A stretch of DNA of 56,587 bases, from assembly GCA_030748485.1 (NCBI GenBank), contig JASMLW010000269.1, positions 1-56,587 of the forward strand. Direction: 5' to 3'. Position 1 is the stretch's first letter; every line of letters begins with the position of its first letter. The notes under the pieces are model-generated. The model was not told the DNA's origin and did not search any database. It saw nothing but the letters and a program-made list of their open reading frames with translations. The position numbers were made by a program, and so were the translations under genes. The DNA is from Pirellulaceae bacterium. Its GTDB lineage: Bacteria; Planctomycetota; Planctomycetia; Pirellulales; Pirellulaceae. Below are positions 40,594 to 50,157 of the stretch, one piece after another.

Positions 40594-42969
40594 TCATTCG
40601 GACTTGGTGTTTCTTTCGCCAAGCGGCGTCTCGGCGCTGGTCATGCGAAACGGTTTGCTGTGGACAATGCCTCGCACCAGCACGGTGAAACGGTAGTTGT
40701 TACTCTGCAGAGTGTCAACAACTTCGTCAACCGTGCAGGAGTCGGAGATCGTCAGGCCGCGGCCCAACGCGTAGGTCAACATCTTCTTCGTCACCAACTC
40801 GGCGAAGCCGCGTTGGCGCTTCTTGAGGATTTGCACGAGTTCGGTTGGCCCTCGGAACGACTCTCCACTGGGCAGCGTGCCCCCGGCGTCGACCGCTTTG
40901 CCTTCCGCCTCAGTCCGCCAACGACCGATGGGGTCGAAGTTCTCGAAGCCGAAGCCGAGCGGATCGAGCGTGTCGTGGCAGGCCGCGCAACTGGGCGACT
41001 CCCGATGAATCTTCAGTTGTTCGCGGAGTGAAGTGGCCCCGGATTCTTTCGCGCCTTCCTCCAGCGACGGAACATTGGCCGGGGGATCGGGCAGTCGGAC
41101 GCCCAGGATGTTGTCCAACACCCAAGCGCCGCGGCGCACGAGCGATGTGCGGTCCGGATTCGACGTGATGGTCAAGATGCTGCCGTGCGTCAACACGCCC
41201 GCGCGGCCCTTCGGCAACGCGACTCGCCGCAACTCGTCGCCTTTCACGCCCTCGACGCCGTAGTGCCTGGCCAGCCGCTCGTTGACGAACGTGAAGTCGG
41301 CGTCGAGGAAGTCGAGCAGACTTCGGTCTTCACTGAAGATCGCCCGCACGAACATCTTTGTCTCGGCGATCATGTCGGCCCGCAGCTCCGGAGTGAATTC
41401 CGGAAACAGCTTGGCGTTGGGAGCCGCTTCCACCATGTTGCTCAGCGTGAGCCATTGGCTGGCGAAGTTGTCGACCAGCGCGGCGGCCTTCGGATCGGCT
41501 AGCATGCGGGTGATCTGTTCGTCGAGCACTTGGGGATCTTGCAATCTCCGCCGGCTCGCCAACTCAAACAGTTCGTCGTCCGGCATCGTGCTCCAAAGGA
41601 AGTACGACAGCCGCGAAGCGAGTTCGTAATCGTCGATCGGCTGCGGCTTGTCGGCCGATGAGGCGTCGTCTTCGACGCGGAATAGGAAGTGCGGCGAGAC
41701 AAGGATTCCCTGCAGGGCGACTTGCACGCCGCGTTCGAACGAATCGCCGCGTTCGACGGCGAACTCGACGAGCTTGACCAGGCGTTCGACTTCGGGCTTC
41801 TCGACGGGGCGGCGGAAGGCCCGCGGCATCAGCCGCTGGAGGATCTCTCGCGCGGCTTGCTCGACAGTCTTTTCGTCGGACGGTTTGGTGAAGACGACTC
41901 GCTGATGGGCCTCCGGGGGTGGGGCGTTGGTGGGGCCTTGTAGTTCAATGAATCGGACCGCCAGATTGCGATCGCGGTCCTGCGGGTCCTTGGCTTCCGG
42001 CTTGTAGTAGTCGTTGATGAACGCCGCTTCGATTCGTCGTCGGCCGGCGGCCAACTCGTGACTGGATTCGTACACGCCCGGCTTGCGGTGCCCTTTGATG
42101 TCGTGGACCTTTACCGCCTTGCCGTCGATGCGGATTTCCAAGCGAGCCGGTTCGGGGCCGGCTTGTTCGGCCGCGGCTTCGACTCGGATGATATACGGGC
42201 CGGCCAGTTTGATTGTCTCCTCGCGAATGGCCGATCCGCGCGAAGACATCCGCATCCATTCGCCGCGCCGCCGCGCTGCGCCGCCTTCGGCAAGCTGGCC
42301 GGCGTCGAACCGCCGTAACCGTCGGCCGCCTTTCTCGGTGAGGACCACAGCGGCGGCGATCCGCTCAGAGGCGTCGACGTATTTCTCCAGCAACAAGGGC
42401 GGCAACGAGAGGACGTCGGCGATATTGCTGAATCCGTAGCCGACATCGTCAGAGGGGAAATCTTTGGAGGGGTTGATGTCCACCCCCAACAGATCGCGCA
42501 CCGTGTTGTTGTACTCGATCCGATTCAAGCGATGGATCGTCACGCGCCCGGCGTCGTCCACCACATCACAGTCGACGTGATGCAACTTTAAATCCAGCCA
42601 GGCGACCAGCGTTTGGCGCTCCTCGCGCGAGGGCCGGTCATCGTGGTCCTTGGGAGGCATGCCGTCGATGCCCAGCAGCCGGACCGCTTTCTCCCACAAC
42701 TCGCGGTTCTGCAGCACGTGTTCGGCGCGGGCGAATTCATCAAGCCCTACGTCGCCCTCGGGGTCGTCTCCGGAGTGGCAATCGAGGCAGTACTTCCGCA
42801 CGACAGGCAAGACGTCAACTTTAAACGCTTCGTCCGTGGCGATGCGGTTCTTCTTCGCGGGCTCCGCCGCCGCCAGCGGGCGGGCGGCAAAGAAGACCGC
42901 GGCGATCAGAATAGCGATCACGGCGGCGGGGAGATGTCGATGGGCGGCGGGCATGGAGTCTGTTCTCAT
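40594..42969 (-). CDS. DUF1587/1595/1592/1588/1585 planctomycete cytochrome-type protein
   Basis: This 791-residue exported protein has a signal peptide (about 12-35). An N-terminal heme motif CLDCH sits near residue 61 in a PSCyt1-like segment. In order come DUF1587 ('RLNRIEYNNTVRDLLGVD'), a beta-sandwich-like insert, DUF1595, DUF1592 ('ASRLSYFLWSTMPDDELFEL'), DUF1588 with a second CxxCH ('SCAACHDTLDPLGFGFENFD') and DUF1585 at the C terminus ('KKMLTYALGRGLTISD'). The arrangement is standard for the family. Two heme c groups and a periplasmic site are expected; the reaction is unknown. It sits between a DUF1501 gene (28 bp upstream) and a DUF1552 gene (35 bp downstream). Confidence 0.93.
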   Translation of the reverse strand: MRTDSMPAAHRHLPAAVIAILIAAVFFAARPLAAAEPAKKNRIATDEAFKVDVLPVVRKYCLDCHSGDDPEGDVGLDEFARAEHVLQNRELWEKAVRLLGIDGMPPKDHDDRPSREERQTLVAWLDLKLHHVDCDVVDDAGRVTIHRLNRIEYNNTVRDLLGVDINPSKDFPSDDVGYGFSNIADVLSLPPLLLEKYVDASERIAAAVVLTEKGGRRLRRFDAGQLAEGGAARRRGEWMRMSSRGSAIREETIKLAGPYIIRVEAAAEQAGPEPARLEIRIDGKAVKVHDIKGHRKPGVYESSHELAAGRRRIEAAFINDYYKPEAKDPQDRDRNLAVRFIELQGPTNAPPPEAHQRVVFTKPSDEKTVEQAAREILQRLMPRAFRRPVEKPEVERLVKLVEFAVERGDSFERGVQVALQGILVSPHFLFRVEDDASSADKPQPIDDYELASRLSYFLWSTMPDDELFELASRRRLQDPQVLDEQITRMLADPKAAALVDNFASQWLTLSNMVEAAPNAKLFPEFTPELRADMIAETKMFVRAIFSEDRSLLDFLDADFTFVNERLARHYGVEGVKGDELRRVALPKGRAGVLTHGSILTITSNPDRTSLVRRGAWVLDNILGVRLPDPPANVPSLEEGAKESGATSLREQLKIHRESPSCAACHDTLDPLGFGFENFDPIGRWRTEAEGKAVDAGGTLPSGESFRGPTELVQILKKRQRGFAELVTKKMLTYALGRGLTISDSCTVDEVVDTLQSNNYRFTVLVRGIVHSKPFRMTSAETPLGERNTKSE

Positions 42970-42997
42970 GAGTAAGTGTCCGCGGGCGCAGCAATGC

Positions 42998-44344
42998 TCA
43001 CACGAGTTCGCGGATGGCCTCCTTCACGACCAGCCGTTGCGGGCGGCCCGCCTGATCGGCGACCGGTTTCGAGTTGGGATTGATGCCGAGGTTATGGTAG
43101 AGCGTCGCGATGATCTCTTGGAAATGGACAGAACGATGTTCGGCGAATTGGCCCAACCTGTTTGTCGCGCCAATCGCTTGCCCTGTCCTCATGCCGCCCC
43201 CGGCCAGAATGGCGCTGCTGACTTTGGGCCAATGGTCGCGGCCGGCTCCCTTGTTAACTTGCGGCGTGCGGCCGAACTCGCCCCAGGCGACGACAGTCAC
43301 ATCGTCCAGCATGCCGCGCGTGTCGAGGTCTTCGATCAGCGCGCTGAGGCATTGATCGAGCTTCCCGCCGTGGTCGCGAACGAGGTTGAAGTTCTGGCCA
43401 TGACTGTCCCAGCGCCCGTAGCTCAACGTCACGCAACGCACGCCGGCTTCGATCAACCGCCTGGCCAACAGCAATTGTTCGTTGACGGTGGGCGCTCCGT
43501 CGTACTGGTACTTGTACGGCTTGCCGGTGCCGTAACGCTCGACGACACGCGGGTCTTCTTTCGATAGGTCGAGAGCATCGAGGAGCCTGCTGCTGGTCAA
43601 CACGTTGAACGCTTGTTCTGTGAAAACGTCGACGCCTTCCATGAGACCGCTGGTGTCAACGTCGCGTCGCATGCGGTCGAAGCTGTTGAGCAGGGCTTGG
43701 CGGTCTCCCAAGCGCTCGGGAGTAACCCCCGTCAACTTCATATTGGCCAGTCCATCGCCGTCGGGCTTGAAACAACCAAACGCCGGTCCCAAGAACCCGG
43801 GTGAACCCGGATCGGACCACGGCGCGTGGCTCGTCCGATCGGCCAGTCCGACGAACGCCGGCACGGCCGGGTCGACGGGCCCCTGCACTTTCACGGCGAC
43901 CGCGCCGACACTCGGTCGTCCGCCCAGAAACTGTAGTTCGCGCGCCGGCCAACCGGTCATGCATTGCCAGGCGTCGTGGCTGCCCACCGAGCCGATGACC
44001 GCGCGCGTGATCGCGCACTTGTCCATCACCGACGCGATCCGCGGGAAAACCTCGCAGATTCGAATGCCCGACACGTTGGTGTTGATCGGTCGGAACTCGC
44101 CGCGGATCTCGGCGGGCGCGTCCATCTTCAACTCCCACATGTCTTGGTGTGGAGGTCCGCCGCCGAGAAAGACATTGATGACCGCCTTGTGGGAACTCTT
44201 GGAAGGAGATTGACTCTCCGCTCGCAACAGGTCCGCCAGACTTAACGTTGTCGCCCCCATGCCCAACGCCCCGATCCGAAGAAAGCCGCGGCGGGAAACG
44301 CCATCGCAGAAACCCCTCGATCGTTTTCCGAGAATGCTCAACAT
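42998..44344 (-). CDS. DUF1501 exported protein
   Basis: This 448-residue protein has a Tat signal 'SRRGFLRIGALGMGATTLSL'. The DUF1501 domain contains 'NVFLGGGPPHQDMWELK', 'IGSVGSHDAWQCMTGWP', 'SYGRWDSHGQNF' and 'VVAWGEFGRTPQVNKGAGRD'. GGAG lies upstream of the ATG. It is 27 bp downstream of the radical SAM gene and 28 bp upstream of the DUF1592-type cytochrome gene, so the three are probably co-transcribed. DUF1501 usually accompanies DUF1549/1553 cytochromes; pairing with a DUF1592/DUF1552 set is less usual. It is clearly divergent from the other two DUF1501 proteins in this window. Confidence 0.93.
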   Translation of the reverse strand: MLSILGKRSRGFCDGVSRRGFLRIGALGMGATTLSLADLLRAESQSPSKSSHKAVINVFLGGGPPHQDMWELKMDAPAEIRGEFRPINTNVSGIRICEVFPRIASVMDKCAITRAVIGSVGSHDAWQCMTGWPARELQFLGGRPSVGAVAVKVQGPVDPAVPAFVGLADRTSHAPWSDPGSPGFLGPAFGCFKPDGDGLANMKLTGVTPERLGDRQALLNSFDRMRRDVDTSGLMEGVDVFTEQAFNVLTSSRLLDALDLSKEDPRVVERYGTGKPYKYQYDGAPTVNEQLLLARRLIEAGVRCVTLSYGRWDSHGQNFNLVRDHGGKLDQCLSALIEDLDTRGMLDDVTVVAWGEFGRTPQVNKGAGRDHWPKVSSAILAGGGMRTGQAIGATNRLGQFAEHRSVHFQEIIATLYHNLGINPNSKPVADQAGRPQRLVVKEAIRELV

Positions 44345-44371
44345 GGCTCGATCTCCACTGAGTCGTTAGGG

Positions 44372-45529
44372 TCAGGTCGGATTCAGCTCAATTGTTGGAA
44401 TCTGGCCGGGCTCGTAAACGCAATCCGGCTCGCCCGCAAGCGGATCTCCCGTCACCGCGTAGGCCCGGCTGCGGCTGCCGCCGCAAACGTAGCGGTATTC
44501 GCAGATTCCACAGTCGCCGGAAAACTGATCGGGATCTCGCAGCGCGCGAAATGTGGAATGATTCTGATAGATGTCCACGACGGAGTCTTGTGGAAAGCGA
44601 CCACACTCCAGCGGCAGAAAGCCAGCCGGATAGATCTCTCCAACGTGGCTGACGAACATGATGCCGTTGCCGTCGCGAACACCGAGCGGCGCGCGATGGC
44701 CGCGGCCGCGACCTCCGTGGGGATGTCCGCCACCCGGATGTCCGCCGCCCGGATGTCCGCCGCCCGGATGTCCACCCGGAGCCGCCAGCGGGTCGCCGTC
44801 GCGCTGCAATACGAACCGCCGGTAATGCGGCGCTTCGGTTGTCTTGACTCCGTACGGCTGGCGGCCAGCTTGATTCCACAGCCGCCCAAAAGCTTCCTCG
44901 TACTGTTCGGGAGAGATCCGTTCTTCGTCGATCCCGCGGCCTACCGGAATCAAAAAGAAGACCGACCACATCGCGACGCCTTGAGTCGAGAGCAGCGCCG
45001 CCAGCTCCTCGATCTGAGTGAAGTTGCGGCGCGTGATCGTCGTGTTGATCTGCACTCCCAGCCCCAGCGCTCGCGCGTCTTCGAGCATCCGCATCGTCCG
45101 CGCAAAGCTACCCTCCCAACCGCGGAAGGCGTCGTGCGTCGCGGCGTCCGGGCCGTCGAGGCTGACGCCCAGTATCCGGACTCCAGCTTCCTTGGCGCGT
45201 TGCAACGCCTCGCGAGTCGCCAGCGGTGTAGCGGACGGCGTCAGCGCGACCTGCAAGCCGGCCGCAATCGCGTGCTCGATCAAGTCGTAGATGTCGGCCC
45301 GCTTCAGCGGATCGCCCCCGGTCAACACCAGATTGGGCTTGCGCGGAAACGTCGCAACTTGATCGAGCAACTGCAGCGACTGCTCCGTCGTCAGCTGCTG
45401 TGGGTGGGCCACTTCCTGCGCCGAAGCGCGGCAGTGCTTGCAGACCAAGTCGCACGCTGTCGTCACCTCGTAATAGAACATCAACGGGTTGACGGCGAAG
45501 TCGGCGGGTGTGTAGTCGGAGAAACTCAT
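44372..45529 (-). CDS. Radical SAM/SPASM domain protein with a GGHP repeat insert
   Basis: This 385-residue protein has the radical SAM cluster motif Cys26-x3-Cys30-x2-Cys33 ('CDLVCKHC'), the SAM-binding 'LTGGDPLKR' (about 69-77) and a C-terminal SPASM region with Cys-rich 'CGICEYRYVCGGSRSRAY' and a final Cys near 372. The overall sequence resembles the TIGR04053 (BA_1875-type) family, related to heme-biosynthesis and peptide-modifying radical SAM enzymes. Between the core and SPASM regions lies a low-complexity insert of GGHPG units ending in 'HPHGGRGRGH', possibly metal-binding. No obvious small precursor peptide gene was found nearby. It heads the operon with DUF1501, DUF1592-type and DUF1552 genes, so its product may act on that exported system. 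Confidence 0.88.
   Translation of the reverse strand: MSFSDYTPADFAVNPLMFYYEVTTACDLVCKHCRASAQEVAHPQQLTTEQSLQLLDQVATFPRKPNLVLTGGDPLKRADIYDLIEHAIAAGLQVALTPSATPLATREALQRAKEAGVRILGVSLDGPDAATHDAFRGWEGSFARTMRMLEDARALGLGVQINTTITRRNFTQIEELAALLSTQGVAMWSVFFLIPVGRGIDEERISPEQYEEAFGRLWNQAGRQPYGVKTTEAPHYRRFVLQRDGDPLAAPGGHPGGGHPGGGHPGGGHPHGGRGRGHRAPLGVRDGNGIMFVSHVGEIYPAGFLPLECGRFPQDSVVDIYQNHSTFRALRDPDQFSGDCGICEYRYVCGGSRSRAYAVTGDPLAGEPDCVYEPGQIPTIELNPT
44721..44780. repeat. Four tandem 15-bp units encoding GGHPG repeats
   Basis: The unit GGATGTCCGCCGCCC occurs exactly twice in the middle, with one variant on each side (44721-44735 and 44766-44780). It encodes the GGHPG insert of the radical SAM protein on the minus strand. 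Copy number can vary in frame. Confidence 0.85.
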
Positions 45530-45532
45530 GCT

Positions 45533-45568
45533 CTGCTGTTTGTGCGAACTCTGTTGCTTGTGCGAACA
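45533..45568. repeat. Two tandem 18-bp repeats at the radical SAM ribosome-binding region
   Basis: On the plus strand CTGCTGTTTGTGCGAACT (45533-45550) is followed by CTGTTGCTTGTGCGAACA (45551-45568). A weaker third unit may follow to 45586. The repeats end 4 bp before the radical SAM start codon and replace a recognisable Shine-Dalgarno sequence. Confidence 0.75.
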
Positions 45569-45684
45569 CTGCTCGCCTAGTGCAAGGCAATAGGTCTGTT
45601 CGTCGGAGTCCGCGAAGGGATTGCCGGCGATTGTGGGGGTGGTGGTGGCGGGAGGCCGTAAGGGGATTTAGGACCTTGACGTCC

Positions 45685-45713
45685 ATAATTGCAAGAACCA
45701 GCGTTCCTGTCAA
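45685..45713 (-). promoter_or_regulatory. Candidate promoter of the radical SAM operon
   Basis: On the minus strand TTGACA (45713-45708) is followed after 17 bp by AATTAT (45690-45685), which matches four of six -10 positions. It lies 14 bp beyond the stop codon of the upstream DUF1501 gene, so the radical SAM operon probably has its own promoter. Confidence 0.5.
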
Positions 45714-45726
45714 CCGCTCTCAACGG

Positions 45727-47217
45727 CTACTGGATCGCGTCTTTGACGACGTTTCCGGCGACTCCCGTCAGTCGCACGTCGAGTCCGGCGAAGCGGACCA
45801 TGAGCTTCTTGTGATCGAAACCAAACAGCTGCAGCAACGTCGCGTGGAAGTCGTTGATGTGGACGGGATCCGACGCGATGTTCCACCCGAAGTCGTCGGT
45901 CCGGCCGATCACCTGTCCGCCCCGCACGCCCCCGCCGGCCATCCAGACGCTGAAGGCGAACGGATGGTGGTCGCGGCCGGTGACCTTCTTGTAACCTCGC
46001 CGGTTCTCACCAAGCGGAGTGCGGCCGAATTCGCCGACCCAGACGATCAGTGTGCTGTCGAGCAGCCCGCGCTGCTTGAGATCTTTGATCAGCGCCGCGA
46101 TGGGTTGATCCGCCATGCGGCAATTGTGGGTTAGCCCTTCATCAAGTTTGCTGTGATGGTCCCACGAAGCGTGGAAGATCGGTACGTAGCGAACTCCGCG
46201 CTCGACCAAGCGGCGAGCCAGCAGGCAGTTTCGCGAGAACGAATCGAACAGGCCGCTGCCGCCGCCCCGGCCGTCGCCTTTAAGTTCACCTCGATCGCGG
46301 CCAACGCCGTAGGCGTCGAGCGTCGCTTGCGACTCGCCCGACAGATCGATCAACTCGGGAGCCGCGGACTGCATGCGGAAGGCCAATTCGTAGGAGGCGA
46401 TGCGGCTGGCGATCTCCTGGTCGGCGTTCTGCTCATAGCGTCGGGCGTTCAGGTCGCGGAGGGCGTCGAGACTCACGCGCTGGACGGCGGTCGACGCGCC
46501 GGGTGGGTTGGTCAGATTCAAGACCGGCTCGCCTTTGTTGCGGAACAACACTCCGGCGTAGGTCGAAGGTAGAAAGCCGCTCGACCAGAGAGTCGTACCG
46601 CCGCTCGTGCCGCGACCCGCGGTGAGCACGACGTATCCGGGCAGATTCTGCGACTCGCTGCCCAGCCCGTACAGCAGCCACGACCCGATGCTGGGACGGC
46701 CGAAGAACGGCACGCCGGTCTCCATCATCAATTGCGCCGGGTGGTGGTTGAAGACGTCGGTGTGCAGGGAGCGGATCAGACAGATGTCGTCGGCGCAGGA
46801 CCCGATGTGCGGCAACAGGTCGGAGTACTCGACACCCGACTCGCCGCGCGGAGTGAACTTCCGCGGACTGGCCATCGCCGTGGCGGTCTCTTTCTGGATG
46901 AAGGCGAACTGCACGTCTTTGGTGAACGAGTCGGGGAGTTTCTGGCCGTCGAGTTCGTTGAGTGTCGGTTTCGGGTCGAACAAGTCCACTTGGCTTGGCC
47001 CGCCCGCCATGAAAAAGAAGATGCACGCCTTCGCCTGGGGAGCGAAGTGCGGCGCTTTGGGGGCCAACGGGTTGTTGGCCGAAGCCGCGTCGGGCTCGGC
47101 CGCGAGCAGGTTGTCGTCCTGCAACAGCGACGCCAAGGCGGCCATTCCCAGCCCGCTGGAGGCACTGGTGAAGAAGCGACGGCGCGATTGAAGGAAGGAC
47201 TCTTGTTGCGGGTGCAT
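45727..47217 (-). CDS. DUF1501 exported protein
   Basis: This 496-residue protein begins with an RRR-type Tat signal ('SRRRFFTSASSGLGMAALAS'). The DUF1501 domain contains 'FFMAGGPSQVDLFDPKP', 'HTDVFNHHPAQLMMETG', 'HASWDHHSKLD', 'IVWVGEFGRTPLGENRRGYK' and 'GRDHHPFAFSVWMAGGGV'. GAGGAG precedes the ATG. It follows the DUF1549/1553 cytochrome gene by 37 bp, the canonical two-gene arrangement. A metal-dependent hydrolase fold of the alkaline phosphatase superfamily is expected; the substrate is unknown. Confidence 0.93.
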   Translation of the reverse strand: MHPQQESFLQSRRRFFTSASSGLGMAALASLLQDDNLLAAEPDAASANNPLAPKAPHFAPQAKACIFFFMAGGPSQVDLFDPKPTLNELDGQKLPDSFTKDVQFAFIQKETATAMASPRKFTPRGESGVEYSDLLPHIGSCADDICLIRSLHTDVFNHHPAQLMMETGVPFFGRPSIGSWLLYGLGSESQNLPGYVVLTAGRGTSGGTTLWSSGFLPSTYAGVLFRNKGEPVLNLTNPPGASTAVQRVSLDALRDLNARRYEQNADQEIASRIASYELAFRMQSAAPELIDLSGESQATLDAYGVGRDRGELKGDGRGGGSGLFDSFSRNCLLARRLVERGVRYVPIFHASWDHHSKLDEGLTHNCRMADQPIAALIKDLKQRGLLDSTLIVWVGEFGRTPLGENRRGYKKVTGRDHHPFAFSVWMAGGGVRGGQVIGRTDDFGWNIASDPVHINDFHATLLQLFGFDHKKLMVRFAGLDVRLTGVAGNVVKDAIQ

Positions 47218-47254
47218 CGTTCAACTCCTCGCCTGCGGTGTCCGCTCAGCGCGG

Positions 47255-49795
47255 TCATTCTCGTGTCACAAATTCATCGAGGTTCATCATGGTGCGCGCG
47301 AACGCCGTCCACGCCGCCACTTGCGCCGCCGTGACGCCAGTGGGTGACGATTCGCCGGCCATCGTCTCCGCGGTCGCCGAATCGGACTCGTACAACTCCA
47401 GCAATTGGCTCTGCAGTTGTCGCAATCGCTGCGCTTCATATGCGTCTGGGTCTCGACCCAGGCAGAGTTTGAAGGCGTAGCGGATCTTGCCGTCGACGTC
47501 GTCCGGCGGCGACTGGATGATTCGTAGTCCCAGTGCTCGCGAGCACTCCACGAAGACCGGGTCGTTGAGCAACGTCAGCGATTGCAGCGGCGTGTTGGAG
47601 CGGTCGCGTCGCGTCGAGACCACGGTCGATTCGGGGGCGTCGAACGTCGTCAGCATCGGGTACGGAACGCTGCGCTGAAAGAAGATGTACATCCCGCGGC
47701 GATACTTGTTGGGCGCCTTGCTCTCTCGCCACTTCACGCTGCCGGCGTAACCGAGCGCCGCGACGTCGGCGGGAAGCGGTGGGTAGACGCTCGGACCGCC
47801 GACTGCCGGGTGCAACAGATCGCTTGTCTTCAGGTAGAGATCGCGGACGATCTCGGCGTCGAGCCGGAACCGGTTCTGGCGGGCGATCCAATCGTTCTTG
47901 GGATCGCGACTCTGCAATTCCGGCCGCGCGGCCGAGGATTGCCGGTAGGTCGCCGATGACACGATCAGCTTGATCATCGCCTTGCGGCTCCAACCCCGGC
48001 GGATGTACTCGCTGGCGAGCCAGTCGATCAATTCGGGATGTGTCGGCGGCGCGCCCTGCGTGCCGAAGTCCCATGTCGTCTCGACAATGCCGCGGCCAAA
48101 CAAGTGTTGCCAAATGCGATTCACGGCGACGCGCGGCGTGAGCGGGTTGGCCGGATCGACGAGCCAGCGGGCCAGGTCCAGGCGATCGGGATACTCGCCG
48201 CGCGGCTTGAACGGATGCAGGACCTCCAGAGTTCCCGGCCGCACGGGTTGACCGGGCCGCCGAAAGTCGCCCCGCTGATGAACGTAGTTGTCGCGCGGTT
48301 CAGATCGCTCCGTAAATGCTTGAGCTTTCGATGTCGGCGGCTTGGGTTTCGTCTTCGCGTGCGCATCGAGCGCCTTGTTCAGGCGGATGTTCAGAGGATC
48401 GATTCCCCGATAGAACTTCGTCAACTCGACCGAGCGATCCGCCGAACGCTGCTCCGCGGGAAGGCCGAGGGTGGCGAGAATCTGCGCGGGCACTTCTTTT
48501 CGGGCGGGAGCCTCGGCGACGTTCAGCCGCTTTTCCCATCCGCGCTGGCGTTCGACCAGCGACGCGTTGGCGTCGGCCAGCGCCCGCTTGAGTTCTGCGA
48601 GCTTGTTGTCGAAGGCGGTCTTCGCTTTTTCGTAGGCCGCCGTTTCTCCCGGCAAGGGAGCCGCGATGTCCGCTTGATCGGCGTTGTTAAAGAACGAGGC
48701 CAACCGGTAATACTCACGCTGCGAAAATGGATCGAACTTGTGGCTGTGGCATTCGCTGCATTGAGCCGTCATGCCGAGCCACACCGTCCCCGTTGTGTAG
48801 ACCCGGTCCTTGACCGCCTTGATGCGATACTCCTCCTGGTCGACGCCGCCTTCCCGATTGGTCAGCGTGTTGCGGTGAAAGCCCGTGGCGATGCGTTGAT
48901 CGACCGACGCGTTGGGCAGTAGGTCGCCCGCAAGCTGTTCGATCGTGAACTGATCAAAAGGCAAGTCGCGGTTGATCGCGGCGATCACCCAGTCGCGCCA
49001 ACGCCAGGCATGGGGCCGCGGCAAGTCCTTCTCGTATCCGTCGCTGTCGGCGTAGCGAGCCAGGTCGAGCCAGTGTCTGCCCCAGCGCTCGCCAAAGTGA
49101 GGTGAATCGAGGAGTTGGTCGACGAGGCGCTCGAGCCACTGCTCATCCGGCGACTCGATCCATCGCTGCATCTCCGCCGGCGTCGGCGGCAGGCCAATCA
49201 AGTCGAGATAGATTCGCCGGATCAACGCGTGACGCTCCGCCTCGCCCGCCGGCTCGACGCCCTCTTTCCGCAATCGGCGCAAGACAAACGCGTCGATTTC
49301 GTTGCGCGGCCACGGTTCGTCCAACGTGGGTGGCTCGGGGCGAACGAGCGGTTGAAACGCCCAGTGATCCGCGCCAAGTCGATTCTCACCAGCGCCGCGA
49401 TCGACTCCGTCCGGCCAGTTGGCCCCTTGGTCGATCCAAGCGCGAAACAGGGCGACGTCCGCCGGCGCTAAACGCTCGCCTTCATCCACCGGCGGCATCC
49501 GTTTGTCCTCGTCGGAACCCAGCACGCCCAGGAACAGGCGGCTCTTGTTGCTCTTTCCCGGCGCGATCACCGCTCCATTGTCGCCGCCGGCCAACGCCGC
49601 CTTCTTGTAGTCGAGCCGCAAGCCGGCTTCGCTCTGGTCGGGGCCGTGGCACTTATGGCACTTGGCCCGCAGGATCGGCTGGATCTGTTGGACGAAATCG
49701 ACTTGCGGTGGCTCTGCGGCCAGCGCCGTCGAGCTACCCAGAAGAGTGATGGCGATGATGAGCGGGACGGGACGAGTTATCGACGGCGTCGTCAT
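47255..49795 (-). CDS. Planctomycete cytochrome with DUF1549 and DUF1553 (PSCyt1-PSCyt2-PSD1)
   Basis: The protein has 846 residues from the ATG at 49795, which follows GGAGG at good spacing and directly precedes a signal peptide ('[20 protein letters not shown]'). The frame stays open upstream to 50176, but only through dispersed-repeat copy 5, so that part is excluded. PSCyt1 has CHKCH near residue 47. DUF1549 includes '[20 protein letters not shown]' and a second heme motif '[14 protein letters not shown]'. DUF1553 contains '[17 protein letters not shown]' and '[20 protein letters not shown]'. It lacks the sugar-binding-like insert of its paralogue at 20977. It forms an operon with the DUF1501 gene downstream. 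Confidence 0.93.
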   Translation of the reverse strand: MTTPSITRPVPLIIAITLLGSSTALAAEPPQVDFVQQIQPILRAKCHKCHGPDQSEAGLRLDYKKAALAGGDNGAVIAPGKSNKSRLFLGVLGSDEDKRMPPVDEGERLAPADVALFRAWIDQGANWPDGVDRGAGENRLGADHWAFQPLVRPEPPTLDEPWPRNEIDAFVLRRLRKEGVEPAGEAERHALIRRIYLDLIGLPPTPAEMQRWIESPDEQWLERLVDQLLDSPHFGERWGRHWLDLARYADSDGYEKDLPRPHAWRWRDWVIAAINRDLPFDQFTIEQLAGDLLPNASVDQRIATGFHRNTLTNREGGVDQEEYRIKAVKDRVYTTGTVWLGMTAQCSECHSHKFDPFSQREYYRLASFFNNADQADIAAPLPGETAAYEKAKTAFDNKLAELKRALADANASLVERQRGWEKRLNVAEAPARKEVPAQILATLGLPAEQRSADRSVELTKFYRGIDPLNIRLNKALDAHAKTKPKPPTSKAQAFTERSEPRDNYVHQRGDFRRPGQPVRPGTLEVLHPFKPRGEYPDRLDLARWLVDPANPLTPRVAVNRIWQHLFGRGIVETTWDFGTQGAPPTHPELIDWLASEYIRRGWSRKAMIKLIVSSATYRQSSAARPELQSRDPKNDWIARQNRFRLDAEIVRDLYLKTSDLLHPAVGGPSVYPPLPADVAALGYAGSVKWRESKAPNKYRRGMYIFFQRSVPYPMLTTFDAPESTVVSTRRDRSNTPLQSLTLLNDPVFVECSRALGLRIIQSPPDDVDGKIRYAFKLCLGRDPDAYEAQRLRQLQSQLLELYESDSATAETMAGESSPTGVTAAQVAAWTAFARTMMNLDEFVTRE

Positions 49796-50157
49796 TGCAC
49801 CGTCCTCCTTCGTGGTGTTGAACCACTTGTGGCGTTGAGGATCTTGTGGCGTTGAGGATTCGGACTTCCTGGTTGGATTCCAGCGACCAACGGGAGCGGG
49901 CGAACGCGCACCGAGCGGCAGCTCGCTTTGTGTGTGGCGCTGCCACTTGTGGTGTGTTGACGCGACGCGAAATCGACGCCAATGGAAAGGTGGGATATTA
50001 ATAAAGGAGTAATGGATAAACATATCTTGAAATGAGAGTGGGGTCAACCCGGAGCGCGCGGTCGACCGGTTTAGGATATGTAGAGGTTCAGGTCTTGATA
50101 TGATTAAATGAAACAACCGATTCACGTTCCGGACAGCGAGAGAAACAGAGAAGCACA
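49796..50157. other. Divergent region between cytochrome and hemG genes
   Basis: This 362-bp gap contains dispersed-repeat copy 5 (49823-49952) and then an AT-richer stretch (about 49980-50110) that probably holds the hemG promoter. TATGAT near 50098 is a possible -10 element without a good -35. The repeat begins only 27 bp upstream of the cytochrome start codon, so it lies in or next to that gene's promoter. No gene was seen. Confidence 0.5.
49823..49952 (+). repeat. Dispersed 'PATNGSG' repeat, copy 5
   Basis: This is the longest copy. Its left end carries an internal duplication of CTTGTGGCGTTGAGGAT. It has the core GATTCCAGCGACCAACGGGA, the stem CGAGC-GGCA-GCTCG and the terminal palindrome GTGGCGCTGCCAC, intermediate between the forms in copies 1 and 2. 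It is bounded by CCACTTGTGG on both sides. Confidence 0.9.

Noticed and set aside
50006..50036. Seven-codon leader peptide upstream of hemG
   Set aside because: An ATG follows AAGGAG but only two bases away, too close for good initiation, and there is no attenuator downstream.
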